This document shows positions 26,512-35,014 of a DNA stretch of 64,000 bases, one piece after another; position 1 is the stretch's first letter, and each line of letters begins with the position of its first letter. The DNA lies in contig NZ_JADEXS020000001.1 of the NCBI RefSeq assembly GCF_015207005.2, positions 6,285,001 through 6,349,000 of the forward strand, read 5' to 3'. The notes under the pieces were generated by a model that was not told the DNA's origin, made no database searches, and saw only the letters and a list, made by a program, of their open reading frames with translations. The stretch comes from Desmonostoc muscorum LEGE 12446. GTDB taxonomy: Bacteria > Cyanobacteriota > Cyanobacteriia > Cyanobacteriales > Nostocaceae. Position numbers and translations under genes: made by a program.

Positions 26512-26752
26512 AGTATCAGTTTAATCATAAAGCGAGAGAGGTAGAAGGGCAGGGGCATGGGGCATGGGGCATTGGGCATTGGGCATTGGGCATTGGGAGT
26601 GAGGAATTAGGAGTTAAGAGTTATTCTCCCCTGCCTCCCCTGCCCCCCTGCCCCCTCATCCCCCTCCCCCACTCCCCGACTCTCTTCTTTCTTTATTTTG
26701 CTTTTGACCTTTTTTTAGGAATTGGATTAGTTAGCTGTGGGGGAAATCTCCC
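26508..26752 (+). other. Displaced N-terminal frame of lptC with lipobox and tandem-repeat insertion
   Basis: A frame beginning with MKYQFNHKAREVEG at ATG 26508 overlaps the stop of the NYN gene. It then passes through about 45 residues encoded by tggggcatt / ctgcccc tandem repeats, and ends with a hydrophobic run and the lipobox-like FLGIGLVSCGGNLP. The next codons of a natural LptC linker (TASPENTPDSSNQDSK) are in another frame from 26753. I read this as the start of lptC, damaged by a repeat and a one-base loss, or as a sequencing error. The LptC Cys would carry the lipid anchor. Confidence 0.55.
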
Positions 26753-26800
26753 ACAGCTTCTCCAGAAAATACTCCTGATTCATCTAACCAAGATAGTAAA

Positions 26801-27823
26801 TTGACATTCTTTGATGTCACCTTAGAACAAGCAGATGAAGTCGGAAGACCGATTTGGAAAGTCCAAGCTAAACGGGCAAAATACACCAAAGAAAAACAAA
26901 TTGGTCAGGCGGAAAATCCCTATGGAGAACTGTACCAAGATGGTAAAGTTGTTTACCAAGTCAAAGCCGATGTAGCAGACATTGAACAAAATGGAAAGCA
27001 GCTATTTCTCAAGGGAAAAATACTTGCTACAGACCCGAAAAATGGAATTGTGTTGCAGGGTAATGAACTAGAATGGCATCCCCAAGAAGATTTGTTGATT
27101 GTCCGCAACCAAATTAATGGTACTCATAAACAACTACAAGCAGTAGCACAAGAAGCGCGAGTTAAAACTCGGGAACAACGGATGGAATTTTCTGGAGGAG
27201 TAATAGCAAAGTCCGCCGATCCCCAGCTGCAAATGCGAACAGAGCATTTGAATTGGAATATTAAAGAAGAAAAATTAATTGCCGATCGCCCCATTGAAAT
27301 TGACCGCTATAAAAATAATAAAATTAGCGATCGCGGCAAAGGAAATGCAGCCGAAGTCAACTTAAAAACCAAAATTGCCACCATCCAAAAAAATGCCCAA
27401 TTAGATTTACTAGACCCGCCATTGCAAATAGCTAGTAACTCTATGACCTGGAACATGAACACAGAAACCATCACCACAAACTCCCCTACCCGCATGTTCC
27501 AGCGAGTGGAAAATGTCATCGTTACCGCCAATCAAGGTGAAATGAAAATACCGCAAAAAACGGTTTATTTAACAGGTAACGTCAACGCCATTGGTCAGCG
27601 TCGCCAGTCTTTGAGATCTGATAAACTAACTTGGTATTTAGACAATAAATTACTTGAAGCTCAGGGAAATATAGTTTATCGACAAATTGACCCACCGTTA
27701 AATTTTACCGGTGAAACAGCCGTTGGTAATTTGCAAACAGAAAATATTGTTGTCAAAGGTGGAAATTCTGGCGGTAGAGTAGTAACCGAGATTATTCCCC
27801 AAGAGAGAGCGAATCGTCAGTAG
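26801..27823 (+). CDS. lptC: LPS export periplasmic protein LptC (main frame; N-terminus displaced)
   Basis: LptC passes lipopolysaccharide from the LptBFG ABC transporter to LptA across the periplasm. The 340-residue body shows repeated beta-strand units (VYQVKADVADIEQNGKQLFLKG, IVLQGNELEWHPQEDLLIV, MEFSGGVIAKS, KTVYLTGNVNAIG), typical of the LptC/OstA beta-jellyroll. It is a long two-domain form common in cyanobacteria. No proper start is present: the frame opens after TAG 26732 and its first candidates are CTG 26735 or TTG 26801. The likely true N-terminus lies in the frame ending at about 26752. A single missing base near 26752 would join both. Confidence 0.8.
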   Translation: MTFFDVTLEQADEVGRPIWKVQAKRAKYTKEKQIGQAENPYGELYQDGKVVYQVKADVADIEQNGKQLFLKGKILATDPKNGIVLQGNELEWHPQEDLLIVRNQINGTHKQLQAVAQEARVKTREQRMEFSGGVIAKSADPQLQMRTEHLNWNIKEEKLIADRPIEIDRYKNNKISDRGKGNAAEVNLKTKIATIQKNAQLDLLDPPLQIASNSMTWNMNTETITTNSPTRMFQRVENVIVTANQGEMKIPQKTVYLTGNVNAIGQRRQSLRSDKLTWYLDNKLLEAQGNIVYRQIDPPLNFTGETAVGNLQTENIVVKGGNSGGRVVTEIIPQERANRQ

Positions 27824-27825
27824 GG

Positions 27826-27890
27826 AGTGGGGAGTGGGGAGTGGGGAGTGGGGAAGATGAGGGAGATGAGGGGGATGAGGGAGTATTTGA
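27826..27890. repeat. Short tandem repeats (ggggagtg, gatgagggg)
   Basis: Four copies of ggggagtg followed by gatgaggg units directly after the lptC stop codon. Confidence 0.75.
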
Positions 27891-27904
27891 ACACTGTTAA
27901 CGAG

Positions 27905-27998
27905 TCTTTACAGCAGTTTTCATGTATTTGAACCACATCTGTCGTAGGGGCACAGCACTGCTGTGCCCTTGCCGCGTGGTCTATTTACCTGAAAATAG
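27905..27998. repeat. Dispersed palindromic element ('ggggcacagca' family)
   Basis: It reads cagcagttttcatg, then tgaaccacatctgtcgta, then the hairpin gggcacagcactgctgtgccc, then ccgcgtggtctatttacc. The reverse complement of about 19730-19800 is nearly identical, with a few substitutions, so these are two copies of one element in opposite orientation. Confidence 0.75.
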
Positions 27999-28009
27999 CT
28001 GTAAGCTAG

Positions 28010-28155
28010 ATTAATGAGGCTTTGAGCTCCATTAATGAGACTTTGAACTCCATTAATGAGTCTTTGAACTCCATTAATGAGACTTGGAACTCCATTAATG
28101 AGACTTTGAACTCCATTAATGAGTCTTTGAACTCCATTAATGAGACTTTGAACTA
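28010..28155. repeat. 21-bp tandem repeat, seven copies
   Basis: Seven consecutive units of attaatgagNctttgaactcc, with N and one or two other positions varying between copies. The length is an exact multiple of 21, so it would be in frame if translated, but no ORF covers it. Each unit contains ATTAATG. Confidence 0.92.
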
Positions 28156-28173
28156 GATGAACAAAATTTTAAC

Positions 28174-28232
28174 TCCCCTCATCCCCCTCATCCCCCTCAT
28201 CCCCCTCATCCCCCTCATCCCCCTCATCCCCC
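28174..28232. repeat. 9-bp tandem repeat (ccccctcat)
   Basis: At least six perfect units of ccccctcat, immediately before the promoter region of the InrS-like gene. Confidence 0.9.
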
Positions 28233-28295
28233 ACTCCCCAATTTTCGGTCAACTACTAGGCTAGGATCTTAGTACTACAAGTCCTTTGATAACCC

Positions 28296-28697
28296 ATGAA
28301 TGGCTCAAACCGATTAGGTAAAGAATCCTTGCCAACATCCCAGCAAGCAGAACACTCCCATAATCACGATACAGACCACGAACATCTAGATCATACTCCT
28401 GAGCATGGAGAGTTAAGCCATCCTCATATCCATAGCGAAGAGTCATTACGGCGAATTGTCAATCGGTTATCGCGGATAGAAGGACATGTTCGTGGTATTA
28501 AAACAATGGTGCAGCAAAGTAGTCCTTGTCCTGATGTTTTATTACAAATAGCCGCAGTGCGAGGCGCATTAGATCGGGTAGCGCGAATTGTTTTGGATGA
28601 ACATTTAACCGAATGTATTGCTAGAGCAGCAAAAGAAGGCAATATGGAAGTTGAAATTGAACAATTAAAAGCTGCTTTAGATCGGTTTTTGCCTTAA
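28296..28697 (+). CDS. CsoR/RcnR-family metal-responsive repressor, InrS-like
   Basis: A 133-residue repressor of the DUF156 (CsoR/RcnR) family. The N-terminal 47 residues are rich in His (HSHNHDTDHEHLDHTPEHG...HPHIHS), as in the nickel sensor InrS of cyanobacteria. The helical core from about residue 50 has RLSRIEGHVRGIKTMV, the metal Cys in SSPCPDVLLQI (about residue 75) and the second ligand pair in LDEHLTECI (His and Cys, about 104-108). It should bind operator DNA and release it when Ni(II) or Cu(I) binds. No metal exporter gene is adjacent in this window, so its target is unknown. Confidence 0.88.
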   Translation: MNGSNRLGKESLPTSQQAEHSHNHDTDHEHLDHTPEHGELSHPHIHSEESLRRIVNRLSRIEGHVRGIKTMVQQSSPCPDVLLQIAAVRGALDRVARIVLDEHLTECIARAAKEGNMEVEIEQLKAALDRFLP

Positions 28698-28930
28698 ATC
28701 AGAATTCAGGAGTCAGAATGGGCTACGCCCCGCTACGCTAACAGAATTCAGAAGTAAAACACGCTTTCTTCCTGGCTTTGAGACGAATCGTTGTGTACTT
28801 CACCAATTTGAAATCTGCTGTAGGTAAAAAGCTTGCAGCATAATTGTTCTTACTTTTTACTTTTGCCTTATTCTACAGGCGTGAGGGCTATTTATGCCAA
28901 AATTAACACAAGTGTCTCACAGTCAAGCTG

Positions 28931-29953
28931 ATGGTTTGGGCAGTTCCGAAGCAGTTGCAGGGGGGTAAATATACCCTCGAAAGTGTATTAGGGCGGGGAC
29001 GTTTTGGCATTACTTATCTCGCCAAAGATGAAAAAGGCGATCGCATTGTCGTCAAAACCTTAGACGATCAATTATTGAACCAACCAGACTTCAAAAGGTT
29101 GCAGGAAAGATTTGTCCAAGAAGCCTTCAAACTGGCTAAATGCAAACATCCTCATATTGTGCGCCTCTTGGAAGATCCCTTTCAGGAGGACGATTTGTGG
29201 TGCATAGCGATGGAGTACATCGCCGGAATCGATCTCGCCCATCGCCCACAGAATATTTTGGCAGAAGCAGATGCCCTACAATACATCCAACAAATCGGCG
29301 AAGCGTTAACGGTAGTCCATCAAAATAACTTGGTGCATAGAGATATCAAACCAGCCAATATTATGATTAGGGCTGGTTCAAAAGAAGCTGTGTTAATTGA
29401 CTTTGGGCTAGCACGGGGAATCGACAGTAAAAAGCTGAGTGTCAGCAATCTAGAAACAGAAGCCGAAGCAGGTTTTACACCACCCGAACTGTATTCACAC
29501 ACAATTGAACTAGGGGCGTATACCGACGTTTATTCACTTGCAGCCACACTTTACAACTTATTGACAGGACAAGTACCAACCAGCGCCAAAGAACGCCTGC
29601 AAAATCATACTCCATTACCAGAACCAACACAATTGAATCCTCAAATTAGCCATAACATCAATCGTGATATTCTTTGGGCAATGGATTTAGATCCCAAAAA
29701 ACGCCCCCAGTGTATTGAAGCTTGGCTAGATTCACTGGGATTAAAACCTACACCTGTTGTCCAGCTACAACCAACACAAATTAATTATGATGCCTTAGGT
29801 TTATGGATTGGAATAATAGGTTTAATTCTTGCAATAATAGCAATATTCACAGGAATTTTCCAAGGAGATATTCGAGACTTTTTCATCAAACTTTTGCCTT
29901 CACCTACAGAAAAATCAACACCAACACCACTCCCAACAAAACCGCCAAATTAA
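28931..29953 (+). CDS. Serine/threonine protein kinase with C-terminal membrane helix
   Basis: A 340-residue Hanks-type kinase. It has the glycine loop VLGRGRFGITYLA (about residues 18-30), the catalytic Lys in RIVVKTLDDQ, the catalytic loop HRDIKPANIM (about 136-145), and DFGLARG (about 158-164). The APE-like motif is GFTPPELYS. A hydrophobic helix at about residues 290-312 (LWIGIIGLILAIIAIFTGIF) and a short Pro/Thr tail follow, so the kinase is cytoplasmic and anchored by its C-terminus, with no large sensor outside. The next gene is another kinase, 74 bases on, in the same direction. Confidence 0.93.
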   Translation: MVWAVPKQLQGGKYTLESVLGRGRFGITYLAKDEKGDRIVVKTLDDQLLNQPDFKRLQERFVQEAFKLAKCKHPHIVRLLEDPFQEDDLWCIAMEYIAGIDLAHRPQNILAEADALQYIQQIGEALTVVHQNNLVHRDIKPANIMIRAGSKEAVLIDFGLARGIDSKKLSVSNLETEAEAGFTPPELYSHTIELGAYTDVYSLAATLYNLLTGQVPTSAKERLQNHTPLPEPTQLNPQISHNINRDILWAMDLDPKKRPQCIEAWLDSLGLKPTPVVQLQPTQINYDALGLWIGIIGLILAIIAIFTGIFQGDIRDFFIKLLPSPTEKSTPTPLPTKPPN

Positions 29954-29970
29954 CTCCTATCTCATTCTTC

Positions 29971-30000
29971 TCTCTGCGCCTCTGCGCCTCTGCGTGAGAT
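29971..30000. repeat. Dispersed repeat ctctgcgcctctgcg
   Basis: Tandem tctgcgcc units ending in gcgtgagat. Copies lie at 34354-34381 (reverse orientation), 49612-49640 (degenerate), 58705-58735 and 14215-14240 (degenerate). All are in intergenic spacers just before or after a start codon. Confidence 0.8.
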
Positions 30001-30026
30001 AAAAAAAACTTCTAACTAATAAAAAT

Positions 30027-31454
30027 ATGTACTGGAATAAAGGTCATCAACTACACAATGGTAAATACATCATTGAAGACGAATTAGGACAAGGTGCTTT
30101 CGGCATCACCTATAAAGCCGTACACAGCCGAATTAACCTACCAGTTGTAATTAAAACTCCTAACATGCGCCTCATACGGGATAGACAATATCCCCGCTAT
30201 GTAGAGAAATTTATCCAAGAAGCTGAATTATTAGGGCAACTTTGCCAAGCACCTCATCCAAATATTGTGCGGGTAATTGATTATTTTGAAGAAGGCGACA
30301 GCAAGACACCCTGCTTAGTAATGGAGTTCATTGCTGGTAAAAATTTATTTGATTTAATCGAAGGTGAAGTAATAACACCACTACCAGAAACAGAAGCTAT
30401 AAAATATATTTGCCAAATTGGTAATGCATTAGCAGCGATGCATGAAAATTCAATAGTACATCGTGATATTCATCCCGGCAATATCATGTTGCGAAGTGGT
30501 AACCAGCCTATTTTAATAGACTTTGGTTTAGCTGGAGATATTGCTCCTGCAACTTCTTTTTCTAAAAGGTTTGGCAATGAACATTTTGCTCCTTATGAGC
30601 AATTCAACGGTAGCAAAGAACCAACAGTTGATATTTATGGTTTGGCAGCAACACTTTACTATGTAGTAATCGGTAAAAAGCCTACAAGTTCTTGGGATCG
30701 CAAATATCATCAAGTTGATTTAATTGAACCAAAGCAACACAACCGAAGTATTAGCGAGGAATTAAATCGTGCAATTCTTGAGGGAATAAGGTTAGAAGCA
30801 AATGAACGTCCAAAAACGATGGAAGAATGGTTAAATCTATTAGTTAACCAAAAGACATCGAATGTTAAAATAATGAAGTTAAAAGAAAATGAACGCCCAA
30901 AAACGATGAAAGAATGGTTCATTTCCTTATTTAACCAAACTACATCTGATGACCAAACTACATCTGATGACCAAACTAAATCTGATGATTTGAGTTCAGA
31001 AGTAGGGGTAGATTACAAAAAACTAAGAAACTACCTAGCAGCAGGAAAATGGAAGGATGCTGATTATGAAACTTATTTAGTGATGCTTCAAGCTGTACGT
31101 CGTAAAAAAGGTGATTGGATTAGAAGAGAAGAACTATTAAACTTTCCTTGCAAAGACCTCCGCACAATTGACCGCTTGTGGGTAAAATATAGCAATGGAC
31201 GCTTTGGCTTCAGGGTTCAGAAGGAAATTTACCTCAGCGTTGGTGGTAAGCCTGATGGTAAATATAACAAACAAGCGTGGGAAAAGTTTGGCGATTGCGT
31301 AGGATGGAGAATGGATAGTAACTGGATAACTTACAACAATTGTACTTTTGATACCTTAGCGCCTGTGGGACACCTTCCCGGATACCTCCCAGGGTGGCGC
31401 ATTCAGGCGCATTGGGGGGTTCTTTTCTCTCGCATCGCGACTTGTAAAGTCTAA
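30027..31454 (+). CDS. Serine/threonine protein kinase fused to a GUN4 domain
   Basis: A 475-residue two-domain protein. The kinase domain (about residues 10-270) has ELGQGAFGITYKA, LVMEFIAGKNL, the catalytic loop HRDIHPGNIM, where the usual Lys after the Asp-Ile is His, and LIDFGLAGD. A linker (about 270-330) contains a duplicated ERPKTM(E/K)EW unit and a TTSDDQ repeat. The C-terminus (about 332-475) is a GUN4 domain: DYKKLRNYLAAGKWKDADYET, then a WIRREELLNFPC segment and the end GWRIQAHWGVLFSRIATC. GUN4 binds porphyrins and stimulates Mg-chelatase, so this kinase may sense tetrapyrrole status. Kinase-GUN4 fusions are known in cyanobacteria. Confidence 0.9.
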   Translation: MYWNKGHQLHNGKYIIEDELGQGAFGITYKAVHSRINLPVVIKTPNMRLIRDRQYPRYVEKFIQEAELLGQLCQAPHPNIVRVIDYFEEGDSKTPCLVMEFIAGKNLFDLIEGEVITPLPETEAIKYICQIGNALAAMHENSIVHRDIHPGNIMLRSGNQPILIDFGLAGDIAPATSFSKRFGNEHFAPYEQFNGSKEPTVDIYGLAATLYYVVIGKKPTSSWDRKYHQVDLIEPKQHNRSISEELNRAILEGIRLEANERPKTMEEWLNLLVNQKTSNVKIMKLKENERPKTMKEWFISLFNQTTSDDQTTSDDQTKSDDLSSEVGVDYKKLRNYLAAGKWKDADYETYLVMLQAVRRKKGDWIRREELLNFPCKDLRTIDRLWVKYSNGRFGFRVQKEIYLSVGGKPDGKYNKQAWEKFGDCVGWRMDSNWITYNNCTFDTLAPVGHLPGYLPGWRIQAHWGVLFSRIATCKV

Positions 31455-31594
31455 CATTTAAGGCCTTCAGAAATTTGTAAATTAATCATTATTCCTGCCA
31501 GCAAGCGACTACCCCAGTAATTCCATTTCTCTGGTTTTGCCTGTGGTGCTTAAAACCATGATAATTAAACTAGGAAGTAATTTCAGTATTATTT

Positions 31595-31924
31595 GTGGAA
31601 ACTGATAGCGTAGTCAACAATAACAATCAAATACTACCATTACCCCCAGAGGCTGACAGAGAAGAGTTAGAAAGCGTTGTGCAGGTGTTAGCAAACGTCA
31701 CTAAGCTCCCTGTTGAAGTGGTTAAGCCACATTTGGATGCATTGCTTGAGCAGTTGATGAAATCAAAACAGGAGCAACCATTTTACAAAACTGCGACGGC
31801 TATTGAGTGGATAACAGCTTTTCGGGAATGGGCAGAGAGCCATAGACGAGATACGCCCTTGTTATCAGAGTATGCTTTAAGTCGGGCAGGAATATACGAT
31901 GATGACGAGTCTGAAGATATTTAA
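31595..31924 (+). CDS. Small protein upstream of a PIN fragment; possible antitoxin
   Basis: A 109-residue protein starting at GTG 31595. The first 15 residues are polar. Residues 20-60 form acidic and hydrophobic helices (ADREELESVVQVLANVTKLP, HLDALLEQLMKSK). The end is EWITAFREWAESHRRDTPLLSEYALSRAGIYDDD, a pattern seen in antitoxins paired with PIN toxins. The next frame starts with GTG directly after this stop and encodes a PIN N-terminus, which is the typical antitoxin-toxin order. No DNA-binding motif is clear. Confidence 0.65.
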   Translation: METDSVVNNNNQILPLPPEADREELESVVQVLANVTKLPVEVVKPHLDALLEQLMKSKQEQPFYKTATAIEWITAFREWAESHRRDTPLLSEYALSRAGIYDDDESEDI

Positions 31925-32020
31925 GTGACTTATCTTGTCGATACCAACTTATTGCTACTAAGCGTACAGCCACACCATCCCATCCGTGAGAACTTCTCAA
32001 CAGATACCAATTCTCTATGA
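31925..32020 (+). pseudogene. Truncated PIN-domain (VapC-like) toxin
   Basis: A frame opening with GTG immediately after the antitoxin-like gene's stop encodes TYLVDTNLLLLSVQPHHP, the standard first strand and catalytic Asp of PIN toxins, but ends after 31 codons at TGA 32018. A normal VapC has about 130-140 residues. No continuation in another frame over the following 150 bases looks like a PIN domain. I read this as a deleted toxin whose antitoxin partner survived. It is too short for routine gene callers. Confidence 0.6.
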
Positions 32021-32176
32021 AGATGCGCCTATTTATTTTGGAATGTAGCGAATTAACCTCAGCGCCCCTTTGCGCTAACTTCAGCGTACCTTTGCGTTGA
32101 AAAAATCTAATATTTGGCGCAGCCTCATAAAGAAACGATATGAGTTCTGACTCCTGAATTCTGAATTCTCACACTT

Positions 32177-34345
32177 TTACCACTTTGCCACCTCTTGCCG
32201 CACTTCTTCCATATCTAAATAATCATTAATAAAAGCCTTCCGTAAAAGTGGATGAGGAATAAATTCATCATACTTTTGAATTTCCGGCGCTTCTGAACTA
32301 CTAACTAAATCTTCTGCGCTAATCCTTTGCTCACATAATGAAGCAATTTCACGAGAAAGATATTCAAATTTACCTTTACCTAATTTAATTGTCAAATAAT
32401 AAGGACTCACCCCACCAATACTTTTAATTTCCAACGATTCCCGACACCAAGAGTTAAGCAATCTTTCCAAAGTGCGATAACCAACAGTACCCATCCAAGG
32501 AAAAATACAACATTTACCTTTTTCCAACTTCAAAATATTCTGCTTCTCTAATTCCACTCCCCGCACCAATTGACGAACCGCCTGTAATCTTTGCAAAGCA
32601 TTCTTTTGCAAATAACTATACTCAACATCCTCAAATAAAACTTGCCGCATTCGTTGCAAAACTCTTGTATGAATAGTCCCACCGCCACCACGCCAATAAA
32701 TACTAGCTTTACCCTCAGCTTGTTTGACAACAATAGCTCTTTTCTTGAAGTCAACTTCTACAACTTCCCAAGTTCTCCCAGCTAAAGCAAATTGATTACC
32801 AACAGGAACCGGCGCAGCAATACTGCCAATTTCCGTTGTACCATGCTTCACAATATATTCTTGTTGCTCAGCAAACACAGCATAAAACTGAAATTTTCTC
32901 ACTACTTTTTCTCCTGCCAAACCCAGGATTAATTTCCCTTGTTCAGTATGTTGAATATGACCGATATCAATTAAATAACGTAGCAATAGCCGAAAATCTT
33001 CTTGGGAAATAGCAGCAAAGGGTGGCAGACTAAAAATTTGTTTAGCTAAAGCATTAGGTGAAATTTCCCCCGTTGCTGTTAAAATACTCATTGTTTGATG
33101 ATAAAGCAAACTCAAAGGATATTTAATCGGTTTAATTGGTTCAATCCACTTTTCCTCCATATAAAGCTGAATAATAGCGATACATTGTAAAAGTTGCCAG
33201 GGAATTTGTTCTGGCAGAGAAGCTTCTGATAATGGCTGTTCTTCAGCACAAATAAAGCGCATATCAGCAGCTTCACCTCTTCTACCACTGCGTCCCAAGC
33301 GCTGTAAAAAGCTAGCTACAGATAAAGGTGAATCTAACTGAATGACTCGCTCTAAATGACCGATATCTATGCCTAATTCCAGAGTTAGAGTTCCAGCAGT
33401 CACAGCAGGATTGTTGGGTTCGCGCATGGCATTTTCAGCCGCTTGCCGCAAACTAGCAGATATACTCCCGTGATGGACATGATAGATATCTGGTAATTTT
33501 TGTTCTGTGGCAATTTTTCGCAAAGATGCAATTATAGATTCGGTGCGCGTGCGATTATTTGCAAATATTAGGCATTTGCGAGATTTGCTGAGGTTAAAAA
33601 TATATTGTTCGTAAGCTGTTGCCTCTGATTCATCAACTTCATCATTAATATAAAAATGTTCAATAGCTAGTTTTATTTGGCGTTTTATTCCATCTATTTT
33701 GGGAGTAATTACTGGCTTATCGGTTCCAGAACGCAACCACTCTTCAGCTATACAATAATCGCCGAGAGTTGCCGACAAACCAATACGGCGGGGTTGTTTT
33801 TGTGTGGCTTTTGCTAAACGTTGTAATTGACAAATAATTTGACAACCGCGTTCTGAACCCATAAATGCGTGAATTTCATCGATAATCACAAACCTTAAAT
33901 CACCAAATAAGCGAAGTAGGTCGTTATTTTTGTTAATTAACAAACTTTCTAGAGATTCTGGTGTAATTTGGAGAATGCCTTGAGGATTTTTTAAAAGTTT
34001 ATTTTTTCGAGTTTGAGAAACATCGCCGTGCCAGTGCCAAACTGGAATATCTGCTTCTTTGAGTAAGTCGTTGAGACGCTCAAATTGGTCATTAATTAAT
34101 GCTTTGATGGGACTAATATATAACGCACCTATGGTACTAGCAGGGTAGGTGTGTAATAAAGTCAAAACTGGGAGAAAGGCTGCTTCTGTTTTACCGGCAG
34201 CAGTTGCAGCAGCAACTAGTAAGTGAGCATCGGTGTCAAATATGACTTGGCAAGCGGCAATTTGGACTGGTCGTAATTCAGTCCACTGGTGATGGTAAAT
34301 ATATTGTTGGATGAAGGGTGCGAGTCGGTTGAAGGCGTTGTTCAT
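32177..34345 (-). CDS. DEAD/DEAH-box helicase, Lhr-like
   Basis: A superfamily 2 helicase of about 722 residues. It has the Q-motif-like LRPVQIAAC, Walker A AATAAGKTEAAF (about residues 41-52), TPESLESLL, Walker B VIDEIHAFMGSERG (about 150-163), SATLGDY, and the second RecA domain with HHGSISASLR, TLELGIDIG and LQRLGRSGRRG (about 345-355). The DEIH box and the motif 'HAFMGSERG' are typical of Lhr-type enzymes, which act in DNA repair or RNA metabolism. The C-terminal 300 residues match a winged-helix plus Lhr-core-like region. I start it at ATG 34345, because the extra codons upstream come from the dispersed gcgcctctgcg repeat. Confidence 0.88.
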   Translation of the reverse strand: MNNAFNRLAPFIQQYIYHHQWTELRPVQIAACQVIFDTDAHLLVAAATAAGKTEAAFLPVLTLLHTYPASTIGALYISPIKALINDQFERLNDLLKEADIPVWHWHGDVSQTRKNKLLKNPQGILQITPESLESLLINKNNDLLRLFGDLRFVIIDEIHAFMGSERGCQIICQLQRLAKATQKQPRRIGLSATLGDYCIAEEWLRSGTDKPVITPKIDGIKRQIKLAIEHFYINDEVDESEATAYEQYIFNLSKSRKCLIFANNRTRTESIIASLRKIATEQKLPDIYHVHHGSISASLRQAAENAMREPNNPAVTAGTLTLELGIDIGHLERVIQLDSPLSVASFLQRLGRSGRRGEAADMRFICAEEQPLSEASLPEQIPWQLLQCIAIIQLYMEEKWIEPIKPIKYPLSLLYHQTMSILTATGEISPNALAKQIFSLPPFAAISQEDFRLLLRYLIDIGHIQHTEQGKLILGLAGEKVVRKFQFYAVFAEQQEYIVKHGTTEIGSIAAPVPVGNQFALAGRTWEVVEVDFKKRAIVVKQAEGKASIYWRGGGGTIHTRVLQRMRQVLFEDVEYSYLQKNALQRLQAVRQLVRGVELEKQNILKLEKGKCCIFPWMGTVGYRTLERLLNSWCRESLEIKSIGGVSPYYLTIKLGKGKFEYLSREIASLCEQRISAEDLVSSSEAPEIQKYDEFIPHPLLRKAFINDYLDMEEVRQEVAKW

Positions 34346-34520
34346 GTTTTTTGTCTCACGCAGAGGCGCAGAGGCGCAGAGAAGAGAACGCAAAGGAGAT
34401 TTTTGGAACAGGTTTATTGGTTATTTACAAATGACATTTTCATCCTATTGACTCAAGCTAGATTAGCATTTGTCGGTCAAACTGAAGTTATGAGGGTAAG
34501 TATATAATGAGGCAAAACAG

Positions 34521-34958
34521 ATGAGTAAGCATAAGGAACGTTTGCGTGTAATCCTTGCTATAGCAATTATTGTGGTTGGAGTCACACACTTTCTGATTCC
34601 AGAACCATACGTCAAAATTATGCCACCGCAACTTCCTTATCCTTTGGAATTAGTTTATCTGAGTGGTTTTTATGAAATTTTGGGTGGTATTGGGTTATTA
34701 GTCCCGCCTGTAAGTCAAGCTGCTGCTTGGGGACTTATTGCTCTTTTTATTGCGGTTTTCCCTGCCAATATCAATATGGCGGTTAATCATATTAAGCTCG
34801 AATATATACCAGATTCACCTTGGGTACACGTTGTCAGACTTCCTTTTCAAGCAGTTTTAATTGCTTGGGCTTGGTGGTACACGAAACCTTCTGATTGGGA
34901 AAAACAAGCTTCTCTGATTCCCAAGTCACTCATTCCCAAAGAATTAGAATTGAAATGA
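34521..34958 (+). CDS. DoxX-like membrane protein
   Basis: A 145-residue protein with four hydrophobic helices: about residues 9-27 (VILAIAIIVVGVTHFLI), 45-62, 70-92 and 105-122. The sequence THFLIPEPYVKIMPPQLPYP and the segment SGFYEILGGIGLLVP fit the DoxX/DUF417-type group of small redox- or stress-linked membrane proteins. Function in cyanobacteria is not known. Its stop overlaps a possible start (ATGA, 34955) of the next gene, but the better start of that gene is 35015. A weak GAG site precedes ATG 34521. Confidence 0.85.
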   Translation: MSKHKERLRVILAIAIIVVGVTHFLIPEPYVKIMPPQLPYPLELVYLSGFYEILGGIGLLVPPVSQAAAWGLIALFIAVFPANINMAVNHIKLEYIPDSPWVHVVRLPFQAVLIAWAWWYTKPSDWEKQASLIPKSLIPKELELK

Positions 34959-35014
34959 GGGTGTTTTTTTACTCAATTAACACTTTTGTCTATTTACGTA
35001 ATTTATATCGAACC

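Noticed and set aside
28010..28232. CRISPR array
   Set aside because: The 21-bp and 9-bp units are contiguous with no spacers, and no cas gene is near.
34895..35014. Longer N-terminus of the DUF2808 gene
   Set aside because: It would overlap the DoxX gene and place 40 residues in front of a good signal peptide.
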